DNA from: Mermis nigrescens
Taxonomy: Eukaryota; Nematoda; Enoplea; Mermithida; Mermithidae
Assembly: GCA_036768485.1 (NCBI GenBank)
Contig: JAVLUZ010000142.1
Location: 3,285,848-3,349,847, forward strand
Length of the DNA stretch: 64,000 nt
Direction: 5' to 3'
A model generated the notes under the pieces. The model saw only the letters and a list, made by a program, of their open reading frames with translations. It was not told the DNA's origin and did no database searches. Below, one piece after another: positions 11,701 through 25,300 of the stretch; position 1 is the first letter of the stretch; the number at the start of each line of letters is the position of its first letter. Made by a program: the position numbers and the translations under genes.

Positions 11701-14700
11701 GAGAACATTATTTTTTGAAAATGTTTTGCGGTCAGAAGAGGATAAGGTCCAATAAGAGCAATACGGTAAAGTCATAATGAAATTAGTCCTTACCGCTTAG
11801 ACCGCCATATCGCTCCAGCATTTTAGAAATACAATTTGCATGTGAAAAAAGGTTTATAAAAATGATTTTACCTTATTAGTTTAATTATGTAACACGCTTA
11901 CTTACGATGAAAAGACAATTGAGAAAAAAACGAAAAATGACTGCAGACTCACTTCCAACGTGAACAGAAGAGGGAGCCGAGGCCGGATGAGTTCGCATCG
12001 CTTCGAGCGTAGAACGCAACAAGTGTTCAGTCGCACTTTCGAATTCCATTACATCCAACGTCTCCTCATCCACATTTGCGACAGAGGTGACCGCCGCATC
12101 GCTCCGAACCTCAAAAACGATATGCGCCCACCGTACATCAAACAGGGGATGGTGGGATACCCCAACCCAAAGTTGGTTGTCTCCCGTCCCCCAAAGCTAG
12201 AAAAAAGTTCACCCCCCAATTTTCGAAAAAATTGAATTTTTTGCCCTTTTTGGTGTTTTTTGGGTAAAAATTGGAGGTCATTACCCCCTCCCCCTTAAAA
12301 TGGCCAAGGACCCCTCCCCGAATTTCAAGCCGTTCACAAGTACGATGCCAACTTATATGTATACATACTCTTAAAACTACAGTTCAATTAAAAAGCTTGA
12401 TTAACAAATAGCAATCCCAGGAATCTAAACGTTGATATAACTAACCTTATGTTACGTATATGATAAAAACCTGATATATGTACATACATACACATGTTTA
12501 TGTACGTAAACAACAGTAAAGTCTATCTCACGAAACCTTGTGAATGGATGAAAATGATCGAATTGAAGTGAATGATTAAAAAAGCATTTAAACTAAAAGA
12601 GAGGCATTACCACGCACAAAAGTTTATGAGCAAAGTACGTGTTTCTGCCGTGCGACATTTTATTATTGTAGGTTGCCTGGAAGCATATTTTGCAGCTACA
12701 CTTGCTCTAATGCATTTAAATCTGCACCAATATTCGTGAAGAATACTCTAGTAAAATTTAGTACCTACTAAAGGTGCGTCAGGTCCCAGTTGAGGCGTTA
12801 ACATTTTTTATCGCTTATGCACATAGGTGCACAAGGTCAGGGTCGGCAGGGGGGGGTGAAATGCCAAAAATCAAAAACAGTAAATTTAACGTTCACGATT
12901 TTTTTGCTGTTTTAATGATCAAAATGGTCAAAATAGCCTATAAAACGTTTTTTCGTGTTAATAACACATTTTAAAAGCATTTTTAGTCCATTTTAACTGC
13001 ATTATATCACTTTTAACACTAAAAAATGCAAAAATTTATCAATTTTGGGCGCTTTTTGAGTAAAAAGTACTTAAAAGTACTAATCTGGCGCGAAGCGCCG
13101 GAAAATTTTTGACATTTTTACTGATTTTGATGTCAAAAATGATGCAGAACAAGACCTGTTTGCTCAAAATCGCCGGACAGTACCGGTCTAGCTGACTCCT
13201 CAGGGGGGTAATACCCCCTCACCCCCATGTGCATGTGCGCTTATGCAACGTAATATTATGTAATCCAATGGAGTGAACATTAAAACAATGAGATATTTTT
13301 TCTAATTTTTTGAACTTCTTAAGCGGACAAAAAAATTTTCTCCCGCCTTTTTTGACGTTTTTGGCCAAAATCAGGTCCTTCTCAAACACCGAAAAATGAC
13401 TGTCTACTAAACCATCCGAAATTTTGAGCCATTGCATGTATGATAGCATGCACATCACAACACATTAATAGAATTTACCTGGGGAACAGCAGACGACGAA
13501 TCCCTCGGCTGACGTGCGCGAGGCCCGGACGAACGGTTGCGAGGATTAAAGTGGCGCGAAGAGCACGGCAAAAACGGATCAACGTTGAAAGATGTCAGGT
13601 TCGGCCCCTGAGTCGATTGTTCGAAAGCGAAAGGCGTAACGATAGGTGCAAAATTAAATTCAGGTATAAAACAACACTTCAGTTTAAAGTGAGAAAGGTT
13701 TCAAAAAAAATTAAATTTTCTAAACTTCTTCATACAGTGCTCGCCATGAAAGTTGACGCACCATCATTGGCTATTAATAGCGTCAACAAAATGGAAGCGC
13801 GCGGAATTCACGTGCGCGTTTTCATTTTGTTGACGCTAGAATTGCTCGGTTTGAGTCGCCGCATTAGCGGCGTGATACAGGATAATATGCAGTAATAAAA
13901 AACAAGTTGATAGAGAATAACGGACAAAACGCGGCGCTTGCGACGCACCACCTAACATTAATTTGACGATGATGGTGTGTCAACTTTCATGGCGAGCACT
14001 GTACCTGGACACAGGGTCAATACAGGGTCAAGTGACTTGACTTGACCCTATCAGCTGATCAACCCCGCAACCCCACAGGGGAAACCGGACCAACACTGCA
14101 AAAGTTCTGAAAATTTCCTGGAGAAAATGAGCCAAAGTCAAGGCCGAAAAAATATTTTAAAAAAATTTCAAAAGTGCTTGAAATTGACCAGAAACTGTGG
14201 AAGAACGTAGTTTTAATATTTTTGCATTTTTACCAGTTATTGAGGTCATTTTAATCCTGGAAAACTGACTTTTCCACCAATCCTCAGATCAACCATGCTC
14301 TGAGGTTACACAATGTCATTTGGCGCTGAAAAATCCGAGCGTGCCTATGTATGTTTAAAATGATCACTACTTATATATTACTCTACTGATAAAATGAAAT
14401 AAGCTCGCAACAGGCGAGTTGACGAGTGGCAAAAATTAATGACCTCACTGAAACGGCTTCATAGAACAATATCAAATATGAAAGATATCACTAAATACCG
14501 ATCGACTATGTGCATATATGTATGAATATAAGAGCACAAGATGTGATGGATTCCTTTATGGATTTTGCATGATTTGGCAAGTCAGTTTTCACCAAAAATG
14601 TTCCCTAAATTGAGAACTCTCATTTTTGATTCAAGAGCCAGACGTGCTCTACGGTCAGTTGCAATTTTAACAGTTTGGTGCGACTTTTCAACGACTCAGC

Positions 14701-17700
14701 CAGGCAGTATATTTACACTAAAGAATTAGCCTTGCTCGACAAACTGATAATGAATAGACAATAAAGCATTGTTCATGCGACTGTCTACAAAACATACAAA
14801 TCGTACGCTTACTACGAGTGATCGCAGATCACAGCATTGAGTTAAAAAAGGTGGCCGGGACCACGGATGTAGAGGGTTAAATACGGATGCCATACGTGAA
14901 AGAGAAGGGAAGGGGGATTCCTCTACCTAAAATCGGCCGAATTTCCCCACCCAAATCGCTTGTCCCCCCACCCGAAATCGGCTGGCCTCCACTCAGAGTC
15001 GGCTGTACCATCAGCCCCCCAAAGCCAAAGCCAGAAAATTTTTGACCCCCAATTTTCGATGAAAAAAATTGAAGTTTTAGACTGCTTTTAGGTGTTTTTG
15101 GCCAAAAATCGAAGGTCATTTACCTACCCCTCAAAATGGGCCGGGGACCTCCTCTCGAAAATTTGGAGCCATTACATGTATGACGGATGCAAAGACGTTT
15201 CTACTGACTTACTGCGAAATTGCCGTCAATTCTAGGTGAATTCAACGTAATCTGGCCCGCCGCAGCAGCACGAGGCGTCAAAACAGTCCTCAGGCCAGCG
15301 GGAGACTGAAGTCTATGCGGCGAAACTAACGGAGCGCCATTCCTCATCGTCGTATCGAAGCCAGGACGGAAAAGCTGCATAACCACGTTGCTATTTACTG
15401 GAGGAATCATGAAGCCACCAGCCTGCCGAGGAACAAATCCTGGTATGACGGGATGTGGAAAGCTAAGGGAAGAAAAGAGAGCATCTTAGAACGCGTCGAA
15501 GTCTACATGCCCACATGTATGTATGCAGGGGGCGTTGTAACCAGCCAGGAATGAAAAAATATTTTTCATAAGGATCCTTAGAGGAAAACATTTAAAATTC
15601 TCCACAGATACTAGAAAGCTAGACAAAATAGTTTTTTCGCTCACTTTTGAGCTACGTAACTCAAAATTTTCCGCCCCGGATTTCTTATTCCTGCCTAGAC
15701 TTTACTTAAAAATAGTGAAAATATAAAAATTTTGCGGATCTTCGCGCCAATTTATTATTTTCTTATTTATTTTTCTTTTGGAAAGCCGCATGATTAATTG
15801 TAGAGGCAAGATTTCTAATATGCTTTTGAAGTCGAGCTTGAACTTGATATTGAGCACATAAGTCACGCAGATATCTTTCGATTTTTTTTAAATTTTGTTC
15901 TTGATTATGGTATAGATCTCGTCTGGAAGCGCTCAAAGCTGTAATTATTTTCGTGTACCTTCAAATAGTTGTCGACATATAGGACGTCAATATTTGACCC
16001 CCCCCCGAAATAAAATCCTGGTTACGCCCCTGTGAGTTTGTAATCATTAGTTCCAAATATACGATCAAGCATCGGGTCAAAAATTTTCGTTCTTCCCCAG
16101 AAACAGTAGGCTGATTTTAGCAAGGGTGAATAATTAGCATTGTTTGTTTAGCATTAATGAGTACATCTAGGACGGAAATGATAAAGGATTGTAAAATTCG
16201 TTTTACAACTGAACCACAAAAAAATTAAGTACAATATTTACTTACTTGTGCTCAAAGGCGTAGATCAGGCCTCCTCCAAAATGAACGTTTTTTTTGTTTT
16301 TCACAAGTCAGTCAGAAGATTGGATAAAATTTGAGATTCTATTTAAGATTCTATACATATGTAATAAAAATAAAACAGATTATTCTAACATTACTTTTGA
16401 GCCAGTATAGAACTTTAATTTGAAAATTAACTAAAATTTTCCAATGCTCCGCCCGACCTTAGTCTTATCTAAAACGCTTGACTTTTTATAGTTAAGCCAT
16501 AATTCCAAGAGTTCAATGAACTTAGTCCGTTTACATACACAGGCACGTAGCTGTGGGGGGGAATGGGGGGTCCGGACCCCCCAAAATTCAGGAAAAAACG
16601 GAAAAATAGGTTTTTCCACACGTTATTTTGTGCTATTTCTGGCTTAGAGCTTAGACCCCCCCCAAAAAACTGATGTTGGTCCCCCCAAAATAGGAGGGCC
16701 AGCTACGTGCCTGTACATACATATATGCATAACGAAACAAAAGTTGTGTTGCGTACGATTGATGGAATTATGTGAGTGTTGAGCGTACTCAATCAAATCG
16801 ATCAAGGCAAAAAAATTGCACCTAAGAACAATATCAAGGTTTTCAGGCCCGGTGAAGCTCTAATCTCGCCTTTAGTCATAAATGAACGTAAACATTCGAT
16901 TGCCACATACGCATATATACTAGCTTATCATTGTATAATTAGGCCTACAAAATATTGGAAACATTCATCTTACGCAATAGGGGGATTCGTAGCAGAACTT
17001 GTTCGCGCTCGACCTTGAGTTGTTGCACTCGCAACAGCAGGATCCGTAACAAATCCCATTCTTACTTGACCCGAACTGGTTGAAGCGCCCTGAGGCTGTA
17101 ATGATGCGGTATTTCCAGCTGCTCCTCAACAAAATAATTAAGCATACGTCACGAAAGTTGCACCCTATTATTAAAATTTGCACTACATATTTATATAGAT
17201 TAGACAAGGCTAGTGCTATAATGCATGAAGTCGAAGGACACCGTCGTCCTATGTTTTCACATTGGCTTGGTGAGTAAAAACATCAAAATAACGTCCCTAT
17301 ACTACCGAACCTCAACGTGCCACAAAAGATGAATACTAAAATTTCGTGCCGAGGTGAGAATTGCAGGACATGACAGAACAATGGAGCTTGACAACAAAAG
17401 CAGCATATGAGTAGGGCAGGTATAACAATCAAATTTTTTCGAACATCTGATAAAATGACCCCTTTCACCTCTATGCCCCTGCATGTATGGTTTAAGTTGC
17501 TATCCATTTCACTTAATATAAGTGCTAGAAAAGCAACAAAATACACTGAGACACCCCATTCACACATGCACACTGGGGGCATAGGGGTATCCCTCCTAAC
17601 AGGGCTTTTAAAAAGCATACCCCCTCTCAAACCACTTCGGATCAAAACCTATTGCTTTAAACATGAAAAAGCATCAAACGACGTCAAAAGTATAATTTAA

Positions 17701-17828
17701 AGTACATACACTCATTTTCCGAGCAGCAGACTGTACAATTCATTCATCCAGACACTTTTCTTCCCTTATATCGTATTATACTTCATGTGACCGATCTTTC
17801 CTTCGATTTGATTTTATTGCATATATAA

Positions 17829-17896
<68 letters not shown>

Positions 17897-17899
17897 CAA

Positions 17900-17966
<67 letters not shown>

Positions 17967-19214
17967 AAAAGCCGTCGACAGAATACCAGAGAGAAACGAT
18001 CATATGGGATTTGAGAAGACAGCTAATCCCAGAAAAGCTAGCAAGACTGATAATGACAACATATCAGTCATCAAAAACAGTTGTCAAGTCAAAGGCTGGC
18101 CATAGTAAAGAGATCGACATAACCATAGGCGTACACCAAGGCTCGGTCCTTAGTCCCTTACTATTCATAACAGTAATGGAAGAAGCAACCAAGCAAATAT
18201 ACACTGAAACACCCATGGAACTACTATACGCTGATGACCTTGTGCTCACGGCTAAAAATCAAGATGAGATAAAAGAGCGTTTCAAATTATGGAATGCAAG
18301 TCTAATGAAAAAAGGCATGATCGTCAATCCAAGCAAAACCAAGTATATGGTCTCTGGTGAGAAAGGACCAACTTTGAAGTCTGGAAGATTCCCATGTGCC
18401 GTTTGCTCAAAAGGTGTTGGAAATAATTCCGTCCTTTGTACCATGTGCAAGCGATGGTGCCACAAAAAATGCTCAGGAATACGTCAAAGTTTGAACGCAG
18501 TAAAAGACAACTTCAAATGTACAGCATGCACAACTGACGTAGTTTCAGAAATTGTAGAGCCAAACATGCTACAAATCGATGAAATGACGGTAGAAAAGGT
18601 CAATACTTTCACATACCTAGGCGACACAGTACAAGCCAATGGTGGTGCTGAAGCGAGCGTTAGATGCAGAATCCAGGCCACATGGAATAAATGGAGAGTC
18701 GTAGCTGGTCTACTGATGCAAAAGAGTATACCATTACCAACCCGCAGTCAACTGTACCAGCGCTGTGTTCGCCCAGTCCTGCTGTATGGATCAGAAACAT
18801 GGGCAATGACAAATAGCATAGAAAACGCTTTAAACAGAACTGAAATGAAATTGCTTCGTTGGATGCTTGGTTTGCGCCTGGCCGACAAAATTAGCAACGA
18901 AGAAATTCTTAGAAGACTTACAATGGACAATATCCAGAATACACTGCGGACTTGCAGATTGCGCTGGCTAGGACATGTCGAAAGAAGCCAGGACAGTAAT
19001 GTCATATCAGCCAAAAACCTGGTGGCGCCTGGAAAACTGCCAAGAGGCCGGCCGAAGACAACGTGGATGAAGACAATTAAAAAGGACTTGGCTGCCAAAA
19101 ATCTACGTATGGAAGACACTCATGATCGGGTGAAATGGCGACATAGCATCAAACGTCCAACCCCAATTGGGAAAAACGACGTAAAACGGGATGAGTGATG
19201 TGAGTGAGTGATGA

Positions 19215-19301
<87 letters not shown>

Positions 19302-22300
19302 GGGTATCCCCTACCACAACTTTTGAGAAGCATACCCCCTCAGCATACATATAACAGGGAGGATAAGAGAATCCCCCACCCAAAGTCGAACGTATCCCTC
19401 GAAGCCAGAAAATTTTTGACCCCCATTTTTGGAAAAAACTGAATTTTTTGGCCGTTTTTAGGCGTTTTTTGGCCATTCTTGGCCAAAAATTAGAAGGTCA
19501 TTTACCTCACCCCCTAAAATGGTTGGGGACCCCCTCGCGAAATTTCAAGTCCTCAGGCCACATTGGACCAAAAATGGTTGCTTTAACCATGAAAAAGCGT
19601 CAAGTGATGGTTGAGAGTGTGATTTCAAGTACATATGTATACTTATTTTTCGAGCAATAGACTGTTCAATTCGTTCATCTAGACACTTTTTTCCATTATT
19701 TTGTACATTTTTGATGTTAAAGGTCATTCAACTGCACAAACATTCATGAAGAATAAAAAACAACGAATTAAGTGTCAAAATTTTACATACAATAGCAAAA
19801 CTACTTAATTATCCATTTACCCCTCCCCAAAAACTCGGTTCACTTCCTCCAAAAAGTTTTAACCGTGAGCATGTACATATGATCCCATTACATAAAAGAA
19901 TAAGCAGACGTAATATTTACTATTAAGCGCAACTGAGTTGTCTAAAGATATGTACTTTGCTCCCTAAATTAGATCTTATTGAATAGACTACTAAATATGT
20001 AAGTTACTGATGGCTCCAATACAGGTCAGTAATCAGGATTCGCCCAAGGGGGGGCAGACCCAACATAAATTGGTTTATGTTAGGAACCTCGTTGAGATAG
20101 TTTGCAAAAGCTTATTTTTCCAGTTTTTCAACATGCTCTTTCCATTACGATCATAAAATTCGAACTTTTCGACGAAAACATTTCTCTGTGCAAAAAGTGT
20201 CGTTTTTGGGTCGCACTTGAGCCAAAATTATAAAAAATACTTCAGGAACGCCTCCCCCAAAAAGACACATTGTTGATCATTTGACTTAGGTATTACAATC
20301 ATGACATATATGTATAAATATTCGACAAAATTTGAACCACTAGATTCATTTAATCCGAAACAAATTTTAGCGCTTATTCTCCAAAATTGAGTTCAAATCA
20401 AAGAAACGTGTAATTTTGTGAAAGCACAGTATGTATAACGAGCGATCACCTGGTAAGAAGTTGTTGAAAAAGCGTTGGAACACTGACGTCTGTTGACGCT
20501 CAACTGATTGATTTTGAGGCGGCGCTGGCGTCTGCTGGACGAGTGGCGTTACGACTCTGAAAAATTCAGTTTTGGCTTTCAAAATTAAGTGTAAAGTACT
20601 TTGGAATGCAGTTCAGAATTTTTTAAAACCTAAATTAATTTCGCTGCTCGCTCGACGTTTATTCCCAAGAAATTACCTTAATACAGTGCTCGCCACGAAA
20701 TTTGAACAATAAACAGCCCATTGACTTATTTAGAAACGCTTTTCCCTACCTAAACGCACAATTCCTAAAGAGCAGCCTGACAGTGACAGACATGCTCTAC
20801 TTTAGGAAAACGCTTCCTAAACACTTAGGTCAGACCGTCTACGACTCAGGGCGAGTTCCTAAACAGACGCGTGATGATAGCGCACGTGTACACATTATGT
20901 ATACTATATCATATATTAGTATTGAACACACACGTTCAATTAACATGCATATATTGCGTACATAATGCGAACACGCCCGCTATCATCAGACGCCTTTGTA
21001 GTAACAAGCGCTAAGTCGTACAGAGTCCGACCCAAGTGTTTAGGAAGCGTTTTCTTAAAGTGAAGTTTGTCAGGATACTCTTTAGGAATCGTACGTTTAG
21101 GAAATGAAAAAGCGTTCCTAAATAAATTAAACTTTTTGGACTGTTAATTGTTCAGATTTCATGGTGAACACTGTATGTACTCCCGTCGAAAATATTAGCC
21201 GTCGATATTTTAGGCGTGCACACAAAATTTGAGTAAAACATAAAAACGTGCACAATCACTTATGTGCAACACATGCAAACATATAACAGGGGTGGATTGA
21301 TATGTACATGTAAGAGAAGGATGGCGGGATCCCCCACCCAAAGTCGAACCTCCCCCTTATCCCCCAAGGCCAGAAAACTTTTGACTCCCCACTTTCGGAA
21401 ATTTTTTGACCGTTTTTGGGGTTTTTGGCCGTTTTTGGCCGAAAATTGGAGGTCATTTACCCCCCCCCCTAAAAATGGGCGGAACCTTACCAAATTTCGA
21501 GCCATTATATGCATAACTGGGGTCGTATCACCCCTCAAAGCCAAAAAAATCCATTCCTGAATAAAACCAACGTTTTAAGCACCTATGTAGAAATCACTTG
21601 AAAGCATGGAAATAAAGAGAATGAGAAAACCTAAAAGATATGCACAAAATATGTAAAAAATGGAAAAAACGTTCGATTATGCTTAATATGCTCTCATATT
21701 CGATAATTCATCAACGTTTGGTGCTCCATTTGAAGTATTTATCGATATTTAACTATGTTGCGCAATGCACATGCGTTTAGATACGCACATGTTTCCGAAA
21801 ATCTGATAAAGTCCTAATGATAACTAAATAGTTGACAGACACGTCAACTTCCTCATTTAACTAAGCATGAAAATTACGCTTTGCAAGAAACCAGAAAATC
21901 CACTTACCAAGCCCTGTTAATTCGTATGTACATAATGTAAGTATAAATCATATTCGCAGCAAAATTTCGTAGACATTCAAAAATAGAGCAAAGCGCTGCA
22001 AGGTTTCAGTCAATCACAATTTTACTTTTCTAAAATAAGACAATCCATATTAATTGGCCCGTTGAATGTTTAAAGATAAAGACCTCATAATCTGACACAA
22101 CAAGACACAATAGGGAAAAGAGTGATGGTAATAGATGTGATGAAGTGGATCCTCAATTTCAATTTATCCCGATCCGGATAGTTAAAATTCAAACTTCCGG
22201 ATCCGGATCCGGCTAGCAAAAATTTAAACTTCCGGATTCGAATTCGAATTCAAGCAGCAAAAATTCAAACTTCCGAATCCGGGTAGCAAAAATTCAAACT

Positions 22301-25300
22301 TACGGATCCGGATAGCAAAAATTCAAACTTCCGAATCCGGGTAGCAAAATTTCAAACTTCCGGATCCGGATACATGTGAGATGAATGTCTTCAATTCTGT
22401 CTTACTCTTCGTGGAAGACTAAAATGATATCTCGTGAGAAATTGATTTTGTTATAGATTTACTGACTATAAATTCATAATTGTCAAATTTTAAAATAAAA
22501 TTAAATAATTCGACATCTTAATTTAATTAATAAAATGCCCAAAATTCGTTTCCTGATCCGGGTAGTGGAAATTTAAAGTTCCGAATCCGGGTAGTAAACA
22601 TTCAAAGTTCCGGATCCGGGTACCCGTTTCATCACTGGTAGTAGATAAAACGTAAGTATCTATGTAGCAAACATGTAGAGCATGGAAATTCCGGGAGATC
22701 AAGCTAAATTTGGGCTTGAGAACGACATTCACGAGTAGTACAAGTAAAAAGAATACATACATGTTCCAGGGGTGATGGAATCGATCCCCACTCAAAGTCG
22801 ATAGTCCCCCATCCCACAATTTTTCGGAAAAATTTGCGTTTTTAAACCATTTTCAAGTGTTTTGCCATTTTGTGAGTAAAGACTAAAAATCATTCACCCC
22901 TACCCCGGTTAAAAATGGTCTAAGTACAAGTCAAATCAGAATACAATTTCTCGACGTTTACAACGATGCTTTTTTCGTAGTACATAAAGAAAAAATTACG
23001 TGTTTTTTTTAATTCATTGAAACTGGACGAGGAATGATCAAAGATGACTGCGCCAAAAAAATACTTTACATAAGATTTAAATATTTATATACTCGTAAGT
23101 AAGGAGACTCCCTCGCGCATAGGAAAATCTTTCCTATCTTTTGTACACGCAGGTGCAACGATTTTGCAGGTGCCAGCCGAGTGTCCGCCCATGGCTACCC
23201 TCGCGGAAAAGAAAAAATGGTTCGTTTAGTGGGGATTGAACTGGCTAATGAAAGGAATTAAGGTCGATGCATAGTACTCGTAGTAAGCCGTGTTTCCTAG
23301 GGAGCAATGATGTAGCATTGTTGGAAATTTTTTGCCCCGCTTCTGCAAGTTGTGAATATAGAAGGAAAATATATGGATATTGTTAATCACGCATACATTA
23401 GTCCACATTATATACCTGTGCTCATAAAATCATTCAATACCATTGAAGTGAACATTAAAAGTGATCAGGATAAACCTGTGGCTTTTGAATTTGGCAAAAC
23501 TATCGTTAAGCTGCATTTTTGTTATCAGCTATAAATAGTACTTACATTTTTAGAAATGACTAAAATCGCGCGGGGTAGCCGAAGGTAGACCTCCGCAAAC
23601 CACACAGTGGGAATTTCCTCTCTCCTGGCCCTGGGCTGACGCGCACCCCCTCCCCCAGGTACACTACCACGTTAGGCGGTTTAGTAGACTCCCCCGAGAA
23701 ATTTAGGCCACACCCCCTCCGCCTATGCTGAAGCATTGCCCGCTAGGGAAACACGGCTTACTACTATGCATCGACCTTTAATTCCTTTCATTCGTCAGTT
23801 CAATCCCCACTAAACGAACCATTTTTTCTTGAATGCGAGGTTAGCCATAGGCGGACACTCGCCTGGAACCTGCAAAATTGTTGCATCTACGTGTACAAAA
23901 GATAGGAAAGATTTTCCAATGCTTAACCATTGTTGCACCTGCAAATTACGATCGCGGGGGGTCTCCTTACTACTTCGTGATTACCAAAAATGCAGTGAAA
24001 ATTCTGATATTGTGGAGCTTAAAACCTCTCAAGAAAATGCAAACGAAGTAACTCCCACTTCAAAGTTCCAACTAAGCTCACTCTGACACTCGGCTGTTGC
24101 TGCGGCGTAGTGCTGCGTATTGGCGCCATGTTTACGGCATTTAATAGCTGTTCAAATTGCTGATACGCCTCAGCATCCGTGGCACGAACAAAGTTTATGG
24201 TGATGTGCGCCTACAAAAATATAAGACGATTGAGGAGGACGTTTAGCGCACAGAGGTAAGGCGGGATTTGGCGGAATACACAACATTTCACCAGGCACGT
24301 AGCTGGCCGTCCTATTTTGGCGGGATCAAAAACCAATTTTTGGGGGACTAAGCCCAAAAAAACCAAAATAGCACAAAATAACGTTTGAAAAGTCCGAATT
24401 TTGGGGGTTCGAACCCCCCCCATTCGCCCCAGAGATACGTGCCTGCATTTCACTCGTATATATACAAGTGATACCTGATTACTACTATACATACGATTCA
24501 TAGATGCACATTGCATATGGTCAGGGCCGGCAAGGGAAGGGGTAAAATCCCAGAAAATTAGACCAGTCGATATATTGTACACGCCTTTTTGCCAGTGAGT
24601 TGCCGAAATTAGTCAAAATAGCCTGAAGGTATATGAAACGCTTTTGAGCGGTAATAACGCACTTTTAAGCATTTTTAGTCCACTTTGACTGCATTATATC
24701 ACTAACACTGAAATACATATATTTATGTACAAAAATAAAGTTGGCGATAAATTTTGATTTTTTACACGATTCCGACACAAAAAGTGTTCTGTCAGCTCAA
24801 AATCGTCGGGCAGTATTTACTTCTCTGTCCGACCCTTCAGCAGGATTAATCCCTATAACCTCCCAGTGCATGTATGAAACGAGTGCATAGCTGTTCTGTC
24901 ACCTTACACGATCCCCCAATAAAATTGCTACCCTTCCAGAAAATTTTGAGCACCAGAGTTCTTGATTTTCCAAAAAATTTGCAAAAAGTTAAGTAGAAAA
25001 GGAGCCCTTTCACGCGTTTTTAGCTATCTTTTTACTCAAAACTTTCAAATTTTCAGCGCTTTGCGCAAAATGCTCACTTTTTGACTAAATTTTCTTCAAT
25101 TTATTCGAGTTTTATTGATTTTTTCGGATTTTATTATTTTAACAAAATTTTTTAATGTTTCTTTATGCTCTGGAAAGATAGAGCATCGTCAGAAACGCTT
25201 AAAACTGTGATTTATCAAGCCCAAAAAGGGCACTTAAAAATTTTACCCATCTCCTCTCCAGAATTCCCATGCTGTGCAAGTCTCGCTGTCACCATATATG

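Noticed and set aside
13440..13895. 151-codon plus-strand frame with many Arg residues
   Set aside because: It is the antisense of BAG6-like exon 14 running on into MITE B.
17776..19476. Open frames rich in Tyr/Ile repeats around 17.8-18.0 and 19.1-19.5 kb
   Set aside because: They are translations of the TA microsatellites.
21901..21910. A 6-bp micro-exon (GGCTTG) with a strong GTAAGTG donor, between exons 10 and 11
   Set aside because: Its length is a multiple of three, so it does not repair the phase conflict, and nothing else supports it.
22170..22372. CRISPR array, suggested by regularly spaced repeats
   Set aside because: The units are contiguous and degenerate with no unique spacers, and they form the end of a transposon in a eukaryotic genome.
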